A stretch of DNA of 20,423 nucleotides. It comes from Saccoglossus kowalevskii (lineage: Eukaryota > Hemichordata > Enteropneusta > Harrimaniidae). The position numbers and the translations under genes were made by a program. The stretch is taken from NCBI RefSeq assembly GCF_000003605.2, contig NW_003147286.1:11176-31598 (forward strand), written 5' to 3'. Each line of letters begins with the position of its first letter. The stretch's first letter is position 1. Of this stretch, positions 8,887 to 18,201 are shown one piece after another. The notes under the pieces are model-generated. The model worked only from the letters and a program-made list of their open reading frames with translations. It was not told where the DNA came from and ran no database searches.

Positions 8887-10041
8887 TTAGCAGTAATCCA
8901 TCCACGCAAAACGTCTATTCAACATTATCGCCAAACCTTCATTAAATGGTTTGTAAAACTCACACATTCTTTCCTCAACCCATTCGTCCAGAGGTGGGTG
9001 CTGGGGTCGTGTAGAGAAACAGAATGGATGGGGGTATTTCATACACGAATACCCTCTGTCCGGATCGTAGTAAAAATTATCCGTCTCGAAAAATAGCTTT
9101 ATACCGAGAAATTGCTCAATTTTCTGTAGCTCGGATCCCGGGTCGGTTTTAAAGAGTTCACCGTCAACAAAATGTAGATTAGTTGATGAGAACGGTTCCA
9201 GCCAGCGTATCACGTGTTGTATATAATTACTCTTGTCTAAGAAGTTGTTACGCTCCTCCGTATTTTTTATTTGCGTCCGTTCCAGTACAGAATCTTGGAA
9301 CCTTGTGGCGAGGTTTTTAGTACTCTGTCCTGATTGAGTCTGTTCGTCTCGTTGAGCCCACACGTCGAAGTATTCAGATAACATTCTCTCGACAGGGTCA
9401 CAGAGAATGAATATTATTTTCACATTAGGGGTAAGAATTTCACGAATATATTGTGGAGCATGATGGGGTGATTGAAAAGCAGTTACCTCCTTATCTAGGA
9501 CGACTTGTTTCTTGGTTGAATACGGCATTCTATCAATATACCATTTAGTATCAGAGAGATTATGCAAACCATCAAAGTACTTCAAGTCACCAGGGGGACC
9601 GACGATTTCTGGGTGTATTTTCAGGAATTTAAATAACGGGCCTGAGCCGCACTTTTTTACGCCAGCAATCACGGCCGATGGTAACCTCTGTTCGCACTGC
9701 TTCTCTTGACGAACGGACGGTTTCATTAACGTTCCTGTGTTGAACACGGGTGTTGTCGGAATATAACATGACACAGACATCCTCTTTTCAAGGTACTCCC
9801 TAATAGTTTTCGTAGTTCCACCAACGTGAAGACTTCTCCCAACAGCTTGAATCGACGTGTCTAACCAACTCCAGTCCAAAGCATTTACGTCACCGCCATT
9901 TTCATTCCTTCGCATTTGAGCGATTGTCGGTTCATCCACGATGCGAACCACCATCATAGATGCGATAAACATCGAGCCATACCAGAGGCCTCTATGTAAT
10001 GTCCGTCTGCGTACATAATTATCGAAATTCAAATTGTCCAT
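8887..10041 (-). CDS. heparan-sulfate 3-O-sulfotransferase-like Golgi protein, diverged active site
   Basis: This is a single uninterrupted frame of 384 codons ending MDYC-stop. The start chosen is the ATG at 10041-10039. It has A at -3 and G at +4, and puts a basic RRR stretch (residues 11-13) just before a hydrophobic signal-anchor (about 18-35), the type II Golgi topology of the family. The frame stays open 48 codons further upstream, without family features. A sulfotransferase domain runs from about 120 to 384. The phosphosulfate loop is GVKKCGSGPL (127-136), the second motif GDLKYFD (151-157), the 3'-phosphate motif LCDPVERMLSEY (213-224), and a two-Cys loop is at 333-341, followed by STRPQHP. 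Length and motif order fit HS3ST enzymes, which use PAPS to sulfate glucosamine 3-OH in heparan sulfate. However the loop Arg is Gly134, the catalytic Glu is Asp152 and the RDP Arg is Cys214, so activity is doubtful. It could be a pseudoenzyme or a sulfotransferase of altered specificity. Confidence 0.92.
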   Translation of the reverse strand: MDNLNFDNYVRRRTLHRGLWYGSMFIASMMVVRIVDEPTIAQMRRNENGGDVNALDWSWLDTSIQAVGRSLHVGGTTKTIREYLEKRMSVSCYIPTTPVFNTGTLMKPSVRQEKQCEQRLPSAVIAGVKKCGSGPLFKFLKIHPEIVGPPGDLKYFDGLHNLSDTKWYIDRMPYSTKKQVVLDKEVTAFQSPHHAPQYIREILTPNVKIIFILCDPVERMLSEYFDVWAQRDEQTQSGQSTKNLATRFQDSVLERTQIKNTEERNNFLDKSNYIQHVIRWLEPFSSTNLHFVDGELFKTDPGSELQKIEQFLGIKLFFETDNFYYDPDRGYSCMKYPHPFCFSTRPQHPPLDEWVEERMCEFYKPFNEGLAIMLNRRFAWMDYC

Positions 10042-11033
10042 CCTAGGTATCTGTGAGTGTACCCAGTCAATCTGCATCACTACGAACTGAACACAACGCG
10101 AATGGTAGATTGTTTTATTCAAACAATAAAACCAGCCACGAATGGTAGGATTATACGCATCATCGCACTGACCTCGTGGCGTCATGCCACCAACACGCGC
10201 TGTAATACAGTACGTTTATATAGACAACATGACGCGGTCTTTTGTCATAAAAAAACTGCTGTGGGAGGTATTATTACTAGACGAATAACCCCTTTCAGCC
10301 ATTCTGATTTATGCCAGTTTAAGACATCATAATACAGTGAATAGTTGATGACACCACTGTTCTCAGCATCAAGGTAATTATTAAAACACAAACTTGGTGC
10401 TTTGATTCAACGTATTGCATCGTGGGATTTTTCAAATGAGTATATGTAAATATACAGTATTATACCGTTAAGGACAGGAAGCTGGGGTAGTTACGAACGT
10501 TTTATAAATAAACATTCTTATAAACAAAATACGAATGTTAGAATTCAAATTGACCAATCCAGAAATAGAAATGTGACATTATCGATAGTTGTAACCAGTA
10601 TTAAAAGTTAGTTCAACATTATCCATTCAGCAAGCGCCTCATTTCACGTGAACGCAAGCGCGCGCATAATGGGCGTAGACAATGTTTACACATTTTTATA
10701 AATATGCTTGTAATCAAAGTCCCAGCTGTGTGCCCTTCACTGTACGACGTAATCATCCCTAAAAGTGTGATTGAACTGACGACCCCGAGCTGTCACATCT
10801 GGTGCGCCCTCTATAATCGTTGACACCTATTGATCACTTCACTCGATTTACACAGATTATCCTCATGTTACACGCGTATTAATCCTAAATCTATCAATAT
10901 AGTCCACGGTCAACGTATTTATTGATTATCGCATATATATTTAGTGCACCCATGCTACTGGAAATCAACAAGACCGAAATATTGCACGTTATACTATTTC
11001 ATAATGATATATACGTAGGTTCGTTATTGCCTA
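10042..11033. other. 5' flank of the sulfotransferase gene, no other gene seen
   Basis: Contains the presumed promoter and 5' UTR of the minus-strand gene. A possible acceptor (CACTCACAG, minus strand, ending about 10 nt before the ATG) hints at an upstream non-coding exon, but its pyrimidine tract is poor. No convincing TATA box adjoins the ATG. Plus-strand frames here are shadows. Confidence 0.45.
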
Positions 11034-11049
11034 GGTGTGACGTCACACC
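11034..11049. promoter_or_regulatory. 16-bp perfect palindrome with consensus CRE
   Basis: GGTGTGACGTCACACC is a perfect palindrome centred on the full CREB/ATF site TGACGTCA. It lies about 1 kb upstream of the sulfotransferase start, and a TATATA run follows at about 11090. Function as an enhancer or promoter element is inferred. Confidence 0.5.
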
Positions 11050-12029
11050 GGGGTGATATGCATTTCATAAATTCACTAACACACATGCTCTATATATGGT
11101 ACCGGACTACTTTCAGCATGACCGCGGACAGATTTCGTACTGCTAGCAAGTAGGTTTTGTAGCATGCACAAAATGCGGGATATACAACAATTGTTGTGTT
11201 GAGTCTGTCAACTCTCCTGGAATTTCATCAACAGAATTAATGGTAACACCGTGCACAAACAAGGGTATACGATGCTGTGTAATTAAAAATAACAACCAGT
11301 TTATCAGAGCTTAATAACTAAACCGTTAACATACGCAGCATTATGTTTTTGAGACGAACATACCTACAGTACACAGTCGTTTTTTAAATATTTAGTTCAA
11401 ATGTAAAAATCTGTTGCGGCACATTTCTGCTGAATTATGTTAAATGTTAGCTCTTTATGGTTAACACACTTCGTTCATTTTCGGTAAAAACGATAATTTA
11501 CAAATCTAATGATCATGATACTACCTACACTAGTATGAGGCACAGTCCCTCAATTTTCTGAGGTTCAGCTAATACGCTTTCTGTATCTCTGCATCAAACT
11601 CGTATTACAAAGCTTATCATCGACTGTGAATGTTCCCCTGCACTCGTTTGACATTGTCTATAGCGATATTCACCAGAAACAATAAATATGCGGGATGTGT
11701 AACTAATGAAAAACGCTAAACACTATACTTGGCTCTGTTATTGGTGCTATTATATCTTGCTTAGTCAATCAGTCCAGTTCATCCTTCACCTTTTAAAATT
11801 GATGATAGTTGCTAGGATACTATAAAATGAAGGTATGTATTTTGGCGGATGTACAACAAGTTTACGTTTGGATTTTAGATAGTACTTTTCCTGCTATGTT
11901 CCCTCCCTCAAAATATCTGAATAATCCTTTATGAACTTGAATATAACTTGATCTGCTGCAATTTTCTTTATATCACTTTAGTTTAACCTCGGCAGTGAAT
12001 TCTGTATTTGTCTAGGTTGCAAAGTGAAA
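11050..12029. other. intergenic spacer, no gene seen
   Basis: AT-rich sequence with no supportable exon, RNA gene or recognised repeat on either strand. Confidence 0.6.
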
Positions 12030-12031
12030 TA

Positions 12032-12238
12032 CTGTAAAACATGTTTAAATATCTACATGCCATTTTAGCGAATTCTACTCCATGCATGAATTATCAGAAT
12101 CTTAATTTAGCTAAAGTGTCAACTATCTCATTGTGAGAATATACTTTATTTTAAATTACTGACATCTTGAATAGACGAAACTACAGATTAGCTAAATTAG
12201 CTAAAATGATATGCTAGCTAAAAATACATGCTTTACAG
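12032..12238. mobile_element. MITE, Tc1/mariner-like, TA-flanked
   Basis: The left end (12030 on) reads TACTGTAAAACATGT. The reverse complement of the right end (to 12240) reads TACTGTAAAGCATGT. The two inverted repeats stay alignable for about 45 bp, through a shared CATTTTAGC-AATT block, with mismatches. Treating the outer TA as the target duplication gives a 207-bp element. It has no coding capacity and must have moved with a transposase from elsewhere. The end sequence is shared with the MITE at 12803. Confidence 0.75.
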
Positions 12239-12800
12239 TACATCTCGCTATACGCCAAAAACATTTTCAAGGGAAAACTGTCAATCCCTGGAAGAAAATC
12301 ACGAAATTTCCAAATACCACAAGATAGGCGGTTTTATTATATGCATATGCTTGATATGGTTTAAATTGCAATATCTCAACTTGATAACATATACAAGAAT
12401 ACTTTACAGTTTCGTGTTTATTGTACAACTACTCGTTTACAAAAGACCCCAAACAATATTATTGTAAAGTAATTGAATGGGTGCACTGGAAATTAGAAGC
12501 AGGTTACATTGCACCCCAGTTAGCAGATATCATTTTTACAAAATGTATTTGTGGAATATTGTCCAGTAATTCGGTGATTTACTAAACAATAGCTAGGATG
12601 TATTGCATGTAGATTATATATGCAAACACACAGCACAGATAAGCAGATGTCGTACAAATGTAATGTTTCAGAGACAGAGACATAACAAAATCATATGTAT
12701 TGTCAAACACAGATTTATGCATTTAAAATGGTTAGGAACTACCTTTCAACACATCAGAATGATGAACATCTTTGCAGTTAAAACAAATAAAAAAGGTATA
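12239..12800. other. spacer between two MITEs, no gene seen
   Basis: Frames of about 80 codons here are AT-rich chance frames with no splice context and no family resemblance. Confidence 0.55.
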
Positions 12801-12802
12801 TA

Positions 12803-13005
12803 CTGTAAAACCATTTATTTTCACTTTCATTTAATTTCACTATTTTAATGTTATGAGCATATTCATCGAATTTTAAGTTCGCAAATTTGTCAAGGAAACA
12901 ATGGGATTTATTGTTACTTTTCATGTTCACATGTTTATTAGCGGATTTTAATTATCAGCGAAAATAGCGAAATTAAAACACAGTGAATAATTAATGCGTT
13001 TACAA
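12803..13005. mobile_element. second MITE of the TACTGTAAA family
   Basis: The left end reads TACTGTAAAACCATTTA (from 12801) and the reverse complement of the right end reads TATTGTAAACGCATTAA (to 13007). Homology continues inward through TTTTAATTTCGCTATTTT-like sequence for about 45 bp. TA flanks both ends, giving a 203-bp non-coding element. It is related to the element at 12032. Confidence 0.75.
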
Positions 13006-13684
13006 TAGTCTAAAAACATATACGTATGACGTTTCAAGCGACAATCAAATCAGGGTAAACAATAACACCTAAATAGTATTTCAGTCGATGCGCCATAGAA
13101 ACTGGGTGGCATTACAGAGGGTAGCAGTAATAATGGTGGCAATATGAACTAATACACTAGAACATTCATTCAAATGTGACTGTTTCTTCAGTTGCTGGTT
13201 CACTCCAGGCTAGCTCCTCTGACACCATGTTCACAGTTTTCTCTGTACAAATAACAACGTCACATTTGGGTCTCTATAACAACCTCTGTGTTTATTTTTC
13301 AGTGCTCATCCCAGTCATGTTAGCGCACATACGCACATGCGCACTAGCTGTATAACACATAATAATGAGATCAGCCTGAGGTCATAGTTCAGTTACTATA
13401 TTGCATCTTGTGACAACAACGTAGTGTTACACGTAATATTACTGTGTACTGGTACAAGATTCAATACTTCAGTTGTTATAAATATTTTATAAACACATTC
13501 TATATCAAACAATATTAATATTTACGAGTCAGATACAAGTGTTATGCCATTGTTCCTAAATCTGGATCTGTCGGATAAACTGTTCTGGATACTACATGTA
13601 GTGCCATATTGCTATGGCCGTTTTAAAGGGCACTGCGTAAGTCGTAGAATATGCATGCGCATGGCAAATGTGCCGCTGTGGCGG
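13006..13684. other. spacer upstream of the TTPAL pseudogene, no gene seen
   Basis: No exon is supportable. Near 13331-13345 and 13652-13661 lie CACATGCGCA and ATGCATGCGC words resembling NRF-1 sites, which may be relics of promoter sequence. Confidence 0.5.
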
Positions 13685-13697
13685 TGACCTTTATATG
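13685..13697 (+). promoter_or_regulatory. relic TATA-like element with nuclear-receptor half-site
   Basis: TGACCTT (13685-13691) is directly followed by TATATG (13692-13697), about 55 bp before the pseudogene ATG. The intact paralogue also pairs an AGGTCA half-site with TATAAA, though in the other orientation. Confidence 0.3.
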
Positions 13698-13752
13698 ACA
13701 ACTGATGAACGTATCAGTGTTTCCGGCAGCATATCGAGTGATTCTCACCCAA

Positions 13753-14021
13753 ATGGATCTCAACGAACGTCGAACTTACGTTTGTACGCTACGCCCTGAA
13801 ACACTAGAAAAAGCAAAACGAGAGTTGAACGAAGAACTTGACACCAGGAATGCAAAAATAGAATAAGTGAGAACCAAATTTAAAAAGAAGCGACCTGAAA
13901 TCAAGCTACCACCCGAGGATGCTTTCATTGACGTTTCCTCCGCAATAAGAAATATGATGTTGATCAAACTTTTAAGATGATTGTGCACTATTACGAAGTT
14001 CGCCGAAAATACCCGGAGTTA
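13753..14021 (+). pseudogene. TTPAL-like first-exon pseudogene, 5' part
   Basis: Starting at ATG 13753, the translation shares YVC-L, EKAKRELNE, TRNAKI, RPEIKLPPEDAF and HYYEVRRKYPEL with the intact gene at 19424, in the same order and strand. Damage is clear. Codon 38 is TAA (13864-13866) where the intact copy has GAA, and one base is missing near 13930 (ATTGACGT against a GTA codon), which shifts the frame inside FLVRFLR. The copy runs to 14021, where a DNA transposon is inserted. It resumes at 16721. This is a decayed tandem duplicate and not an expressed lipid-transfer protein. The upstream sequence shows no obvious similarity to that of the intact copy. Confidence 0.93.
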
Positions 14022-14723
14022 CAGGCCCGTAGTTTTTTTTTTCGGGGGGGGGGGTTTCGGTCGAACCCCCTAAATTTTGGAAGTAAACATATTTATGACC
14101 GTAGATTAGAACATAATAAAACAAACAGTATTAATTAAAATAATTATCATTGTTTAAATCACTTGACCCCGTGACGTAACTGTCAGAGTAATGCAATGAG
14201 TAATGCATAGTAATGAGCATTTAGGTAGCAACGAGCTTTTTAAATGTCAATCGTGAAGTTATGCCGCCTCGGCTCAACAGCAGCCAACCAAAACAGGTTG
14301 TTATAAATAGGCAGGCTTTTATTCGGGTTTTCCGCGATGGTGTAATGAAGATCGCGTTCAAACACCTGATGTTAAATATTAAAACAACATTGAAACAATA
14401 ATGTAATGGTAGTCACTTTCTGAATGATGTGGTGGTCCTGAATCCTCGGGAGCGGAGTTACGTCACAGACGTTCTACGTTGCTAAGACGCGCATCACTGT
14501 ACCACGTATTTCTAAGGGCTTTGTGCGCGCTGCTGTGGAACGCTGGTGGAGCCGGTGAAAATTCGAGAAAACAACACAAACTCAACTTTGAAGTAATCCT
14601 GAACAACCAAATGCATATATGTTACACACGTAGGGCTAATCTTGTTACAATGTTCAGGGGACTCTCAACAACCTTCGCAAAGTACCATTTTCTGCGAGTT
14701 TTTGGTCTTTGTTTTCACCGCGA

Positions 14724-14830
14724 GGGTTGCCAAGCGGTAGAAAATGTCCGGATGTCCGCCCCCGAGGATAGGGCAGTTTGTCTTGTGCTAATGTTCGCTC
14801 AGTTAGTAAAGTGTGGGGATCGAACGGAAT
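14724..14830 (+). mobile_element. possible tRNA-derived SINE head
   Basis: GGTTGCCAAGCGGTAG (14724 on) resembles the A-box region of tRNA-Leu/Ser, and GGGGATCGAACGG (14816 on) resembles a B box. The boxes are about 90 bp apart, too far for a normal tRNA, and no cloverleaf can be drawn, so a degenerate tRNA-derived SINE is the better reading. Both boxes have mismatches. Confidence 0.3.
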
Positions 14831-15236
14831 TGACACGACAACACGACACTGTACTTTCCTAGTTTGGTTCATTAGTTTTGTATTCTTCAAGTTTATGATG
14901 GCATATCTACTGTTTTGTTTCAAGTGTATCAGCCAAATGTAGTTAACTTATTGTATTAGTACGTGTAGCCTCTGTTATTGGACAATAGTGTACAGCTACG
15001 GGTTGGTCATATCATTAAAAAAATGCCGAAGATTTATCATCACGAGTTGTATAGGTCGAAGAGCTCCTTGCAGCCAAAAATTTACCCCACAGTGTTGCTT
15101 CAGCACTGAAACTATGCAAAGTTAAATTGCAAACATATTTTTTTTACACGTTTTTTTTTTGATGTCTCAGAAAATCTATTATATTTTTAGTGGGTTCATA
15201 AAAGAAGTTGTTTTGTAAACTACAAGTGTACATTAT

Positions 15237-15269
15237 TAGGAAAAATAAAATATTTGATTGATTGATTGA
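15237..15269 (+). mobile_element. LINE/SINE 3' tail with (GATT)n end
   Basis: ATTAGGAAAAATAAAATA is followed by TTGATTGATTGATTGA. An AATAAA close to a short tetranucleotide repeat is typical of CR1/L2-type non-LTR element ends. The body upstream (roughly 15000-15236) is not identifiable. Confidence 0.45.
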
Positions 15270-15384
15270 GTTGTAGTCAATGAAGTCTCTTGAGACCGCT
15301 GCTAAACTGCCACTGTATGCATATTATTTTACCGCCCTCTAAACACAGATTTACAGTGAACCAAATACATTTACATACTGTAAG

Positions 15385-16274
15385 AAACTTTGTAGTATGC
15401 CATTGGTTAGTGCATTTAATTTGTTTGATGCAATCATTGTGCCAACTATTTCTTATGGTAGCAATATGGGGGTACGTAAGAGAGGGTACAGATAACATTT
15501 TGCAGATATCTATTTAGTGTTAATAGTTGTACAAACCATGTAGCGATGTTAGACAATGTGGAAGGCTGCCATTGTGCTGTGGTTATTTCAAACGTTGTAT
15601 CTCATATTGGTTAAAATTACTGAAACCCCAAAACATGTTATATCATGCTTAAACGATTAGACAAGACCGACAGACTTGCTTGGGAAACCCACATACAAAT
15701 CCCCTCTTCAAATATGGTTTCGGCATTGTCTGGTTTGAAAAACAAGTTGGAGATACTGCAAATTTCTTAGGGATATTTACTCAAAGAAAAAAAAATAGTG
15801 GCATGCCTCAATTTCACAATCATCCAGGCTGTGTACTTTTGGAAAAATCAAAGTGGTATTATAACCTGGGAGATTTATTGGCAAGCAATTATAGACTAAA
15901 ATATATACTGACGAGTTTTCGCTGTTTTGGCCATAAACATAATGTTGAATTAGGCAGACACACAAAAATACAGTTAGATCAATATTTTTTTTAGTTTTTG
16001 CAGTGATCCGTTCGAATTTAGCATGGTAGAAAATGAAATTCATTTTGTTTTTATATGTCCATTTTATAATGATCTAAGGGCTGATCTTTTGTCAATAACC
16101 CTATGCAATTATGCAAATACTGATAGTCTGGGCTTACTTCGTCTCTACACAAACTGCCACACCATATATCAAATAGCTCTATATCTTTCAAAAGTTATCA
16201 AGCGACAAGATGAATATGAATTCAGCTTAACTTATTATTACCATATGTTTATATGGATGTTGTATTGTGTTTAA
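15385..16274 (+). mobile_element. non-LTR retrotransposon ORF2 C-terminal remnant
   Basis: Fragments of one protein appear in order across shifting frames: LFDAIIVPTISYGS (15421 on), IWGYVREGTDNI, GRLPL (15560-15574), ISYWLKLLK (15599-15625), RLDKTDRLAWETHI (from 15654), FKYGFGIVWF, FRCFGHKHNVELGRH, then FC and VENEIHFVFICPFYNDLR (16026-16079). This is the characteristic thumb-to-C-terminus of jockey/CR1-type LINE polymerases, with the Cys/His knuckle-like end. At least four frameshifts or stops separate the pieces, so it is dead. It lies wholly inside the transposon at 14022-16720, and so either inserted there or was captured. Family-level assignment is not possible by eye. Confidence 0.85.
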
Positions 16275-16720
16275 AACGTGCTATGTACTTTTTTAACCAT
16301 TACATTTTGTACGATGGGCTGAGGTCCTGTACAAAAATAAAATTACATAATACAAAATTAACTAATACTAAAATGAATAATTGTAGACAGATTTCGACAC
16401 GAAGTCGTGTCACTTTTATGTGCGCTAACATCTGCGAAGAGCGAAAAAAAATCGTAAGTATCCTTCTACCTTAAAATACTCAGACAATAATCCTAAGGTA
16501 AGTACAGTCTTGTCTTTTTTGTGTACAACATTTTGCCGTAGTGGATCAATGGTGTGGATGTGTTTGTCTATAGGTGAGGAATGGCTCAGGACCCCTTCTC
16601 TAAAATGGTAAAATAGTTTAAAGATGTTATGTGAAATATCTTACCAACGTAACACAAAGTAAACGAATTGAATTTAAAACCGATATTACCCCCTATTCAA
16701 AAGTGGTGGCTACGGGCCTG

Positions 16721-16764
16721 AGTTATACAGTAACTGTGGGCCATCAGCATACAGACAAATATAT
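16721..16764 (+). pseudogene. TTPAL-like pseudogene, 3' part after the transposon
   Basis: After the second AGTTA the sequence continues TACAGTAAC...CCATCAGCATACAGACAAATATAT, matching the intact gene (coding LYSN, PSAYRQIY) at most positions. Similarity stops at about 16764, inside what should be the same exon, so a second deletion or insertion truncates the copy here. Confidence 0.88.
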
Positions 16765-17010
16765 TCCACCGGTTTGTAAGGAGTACTACCGGAACGAGAC
16801 AACGAGAGAAGAAAGGTTATGGTGGGAAAAAATGGGCAAGTGTATCATAACAAGATTATTATTATTACTCATATGAAGAAGTAAGCTGTTAGAAGTGATA
16901 ACAAAAATAGGCAATTTCAGTAGGTAATCGTAGTTCTTGGTGTCATGGCGATCCGCTCCCTGGGCTAGGATTGCCCTGATAATCGTTACATCCGTCCACC
17001 GTCTGTACAT
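16765..17010. other. unidentified sequence beyond the pseudogene break
   Basis: Not homologous to the rest of the TTPAL-like exon. Includes a short (ATT)n run near 16855. No gene seen. Confidence 0.5.
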
Positions 17011-17021
17011 GTCTGTCTGCC

Positions 17022-17084
<63 letters not shown>
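17011..17084. repeat. (GTCT)n microsatellite
   Basis: About 18 GTCT units with one GCCT interruption near the left end. Open frames through it on both strands are repeat artefacts. Confidence 0.97.
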
Positions 17085-18199
17085 TCACATGCAACACGTA
17101 TAAGCTCTTCTGTGATGTTGGCTGGACCGATTACGTTGGAACTTGACAGACCAAAAGCTACCATTTGGTTTTTCTTCTTTTCAAAGTGCCATACCATTGC
17201 CATGGAAACTTCCAAAACCTGAATTTATGGCCGTTGCTCAACGAACAATAAATCCTTCGGATATTATCGGAAACATAAATCCTAAAAATTATGTGCTAGA
17301 GCTAGACTTCACATACGGATTCTGATAGTGATTTCTTTAGCCAATCATAATTAGTTAATTCGGACCAATCATGTCCAAGGCTACTGATAGTTACTGACCA
17401 ATCCCACATGGGATTAATTTCCGCGCCTTTTACCGAAGGTCAAATATAAGTCTATTTAAAGACAAAGCAAATGTATGTTTTTCAGTAGTTTTTTTTCCCG
17501 TCATCACTAAACGTTGCTGCTCTGTTCTACGTAATAAGTTGTGTTTTTGCATAGTCGTCTGTTGCCGAACCGTCTCCTAAAATACAGTTTTTCTCGTACG
17601 CTGCAGATATTTCGCATTCTACTTTGTTTGTGCCCCAAAGTTACTATTTTGTTTTTGAGTCAAGGTTAATGCTTCCACTTGGTTATAACGTATCTGTAAT
17701 TGTTTTGTCTAGACCGACATTTGTTCAGTTCAACCTTAGGTGTCTTTAAACGTATGTATCATTAGAAGGAAAAGATGTATAATAATAAGGTTATTACGAG
17801 GATACCTCAAAGTATGCACTCAGACAGAACGCCGCACATCGTAAATAACTTCATATTTTTGTAACAGCAAGAAAATATTTGACAACGAAGCTATAATCAT
17901 GGTTTATTTGGTAGTGGTAAATGGATATTCTGTTGCCAAGGTTTTGATTAGTGAGCATCTAAACATGTTCTAAACTTTAATTTTAATACTTGACTGTGTA
18001 TGATTTGTTATTTAAAACACATGAAAATATGCAAATTTACTCATCATAATATTATACGTTGTCGATTTTGAATACTGTTTTAAGTATTTTTCTTTTATAA
18101 TTGAGCTCTGAATTGCTCTTCGAATAATTAGATATACCTATTTCTTGAAGTATAATTAACATATGCCAGAAAACTTGATTTAGATATATGTTGAGTCAA
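17085..18199. other. intergenic spacer, no gene seen
   Basis: AT-rich with no supportable exon. A perfect match to the RFX X-box consensus lies at 17196-17209 (ATTGCCATGGAAAC). Confidence 0.55.
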
Positions 18200-18201
18200 T
18201 A

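Larger units (their letters stand above)
14022..16720. mobile_element. 2.7-kb DNA transposon with 11-bp TIRs and AGTTA target duplication
   Basis: The ends are CAGGCCCGTAG (14022-14032) and CTACGGGCCTG (16710-16720), exact reverse complements. AGTTA flanks both sides (14017-14021 and 16721-16725), and removing element plus one AGTTA rejoins the pseudogene reading in register with the intact gene. That is strong evidence for a transposition event. Just inside the left end are T9, G11 and a TCGAACCCCC block. CAG-starting ends suggest a hAT-like cut-and-paste element, but hAT usually makes 8-bp duplications, so the superfamily is open. No transposase could be recognised. The interior is filled by a LINE fragment, a possible SINE and unidentified sequence, so this is a non-autonomous copy hosting nested insertions. 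Confidence 0.88.

Noticed and set aside
9512-9709. Plus-strand frame inside the sulfotransferase gene
   Set aside because: Antisense shadow of a 384-codon gene with clear family motifs.
10042-10185. 48 extra in-frame codons before the chosen sulfotransferase start
   Set aside because: They lack a signal or family resemblance, and the ATG at 10041 has a better context and places the signal anchor properly.
14724-14830. A functional tRNA gene
   Set aside because: Boxes too far apart, no acceptor stem and no cloverleaf; only a SINE reading is tenable.
14479-14862. 127-codon frame within the transposon
   Set aside because: No transposase or other family resemblance, opposed by an overlapping minus frame, and it crosses the SINE-like boxes.
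16396-16411. Hairpin GACACGA-AG-TCGTGTC
   Set aside because: Short, no link to a transcript end, and not the histone stem-loop sequence; left unexplained inside the transposon.
16786-17215. Open frames encoding TDRQ or VCLS repeats on both strands
   Set aside because: They are translations of the (GTCT)n microsatellite.
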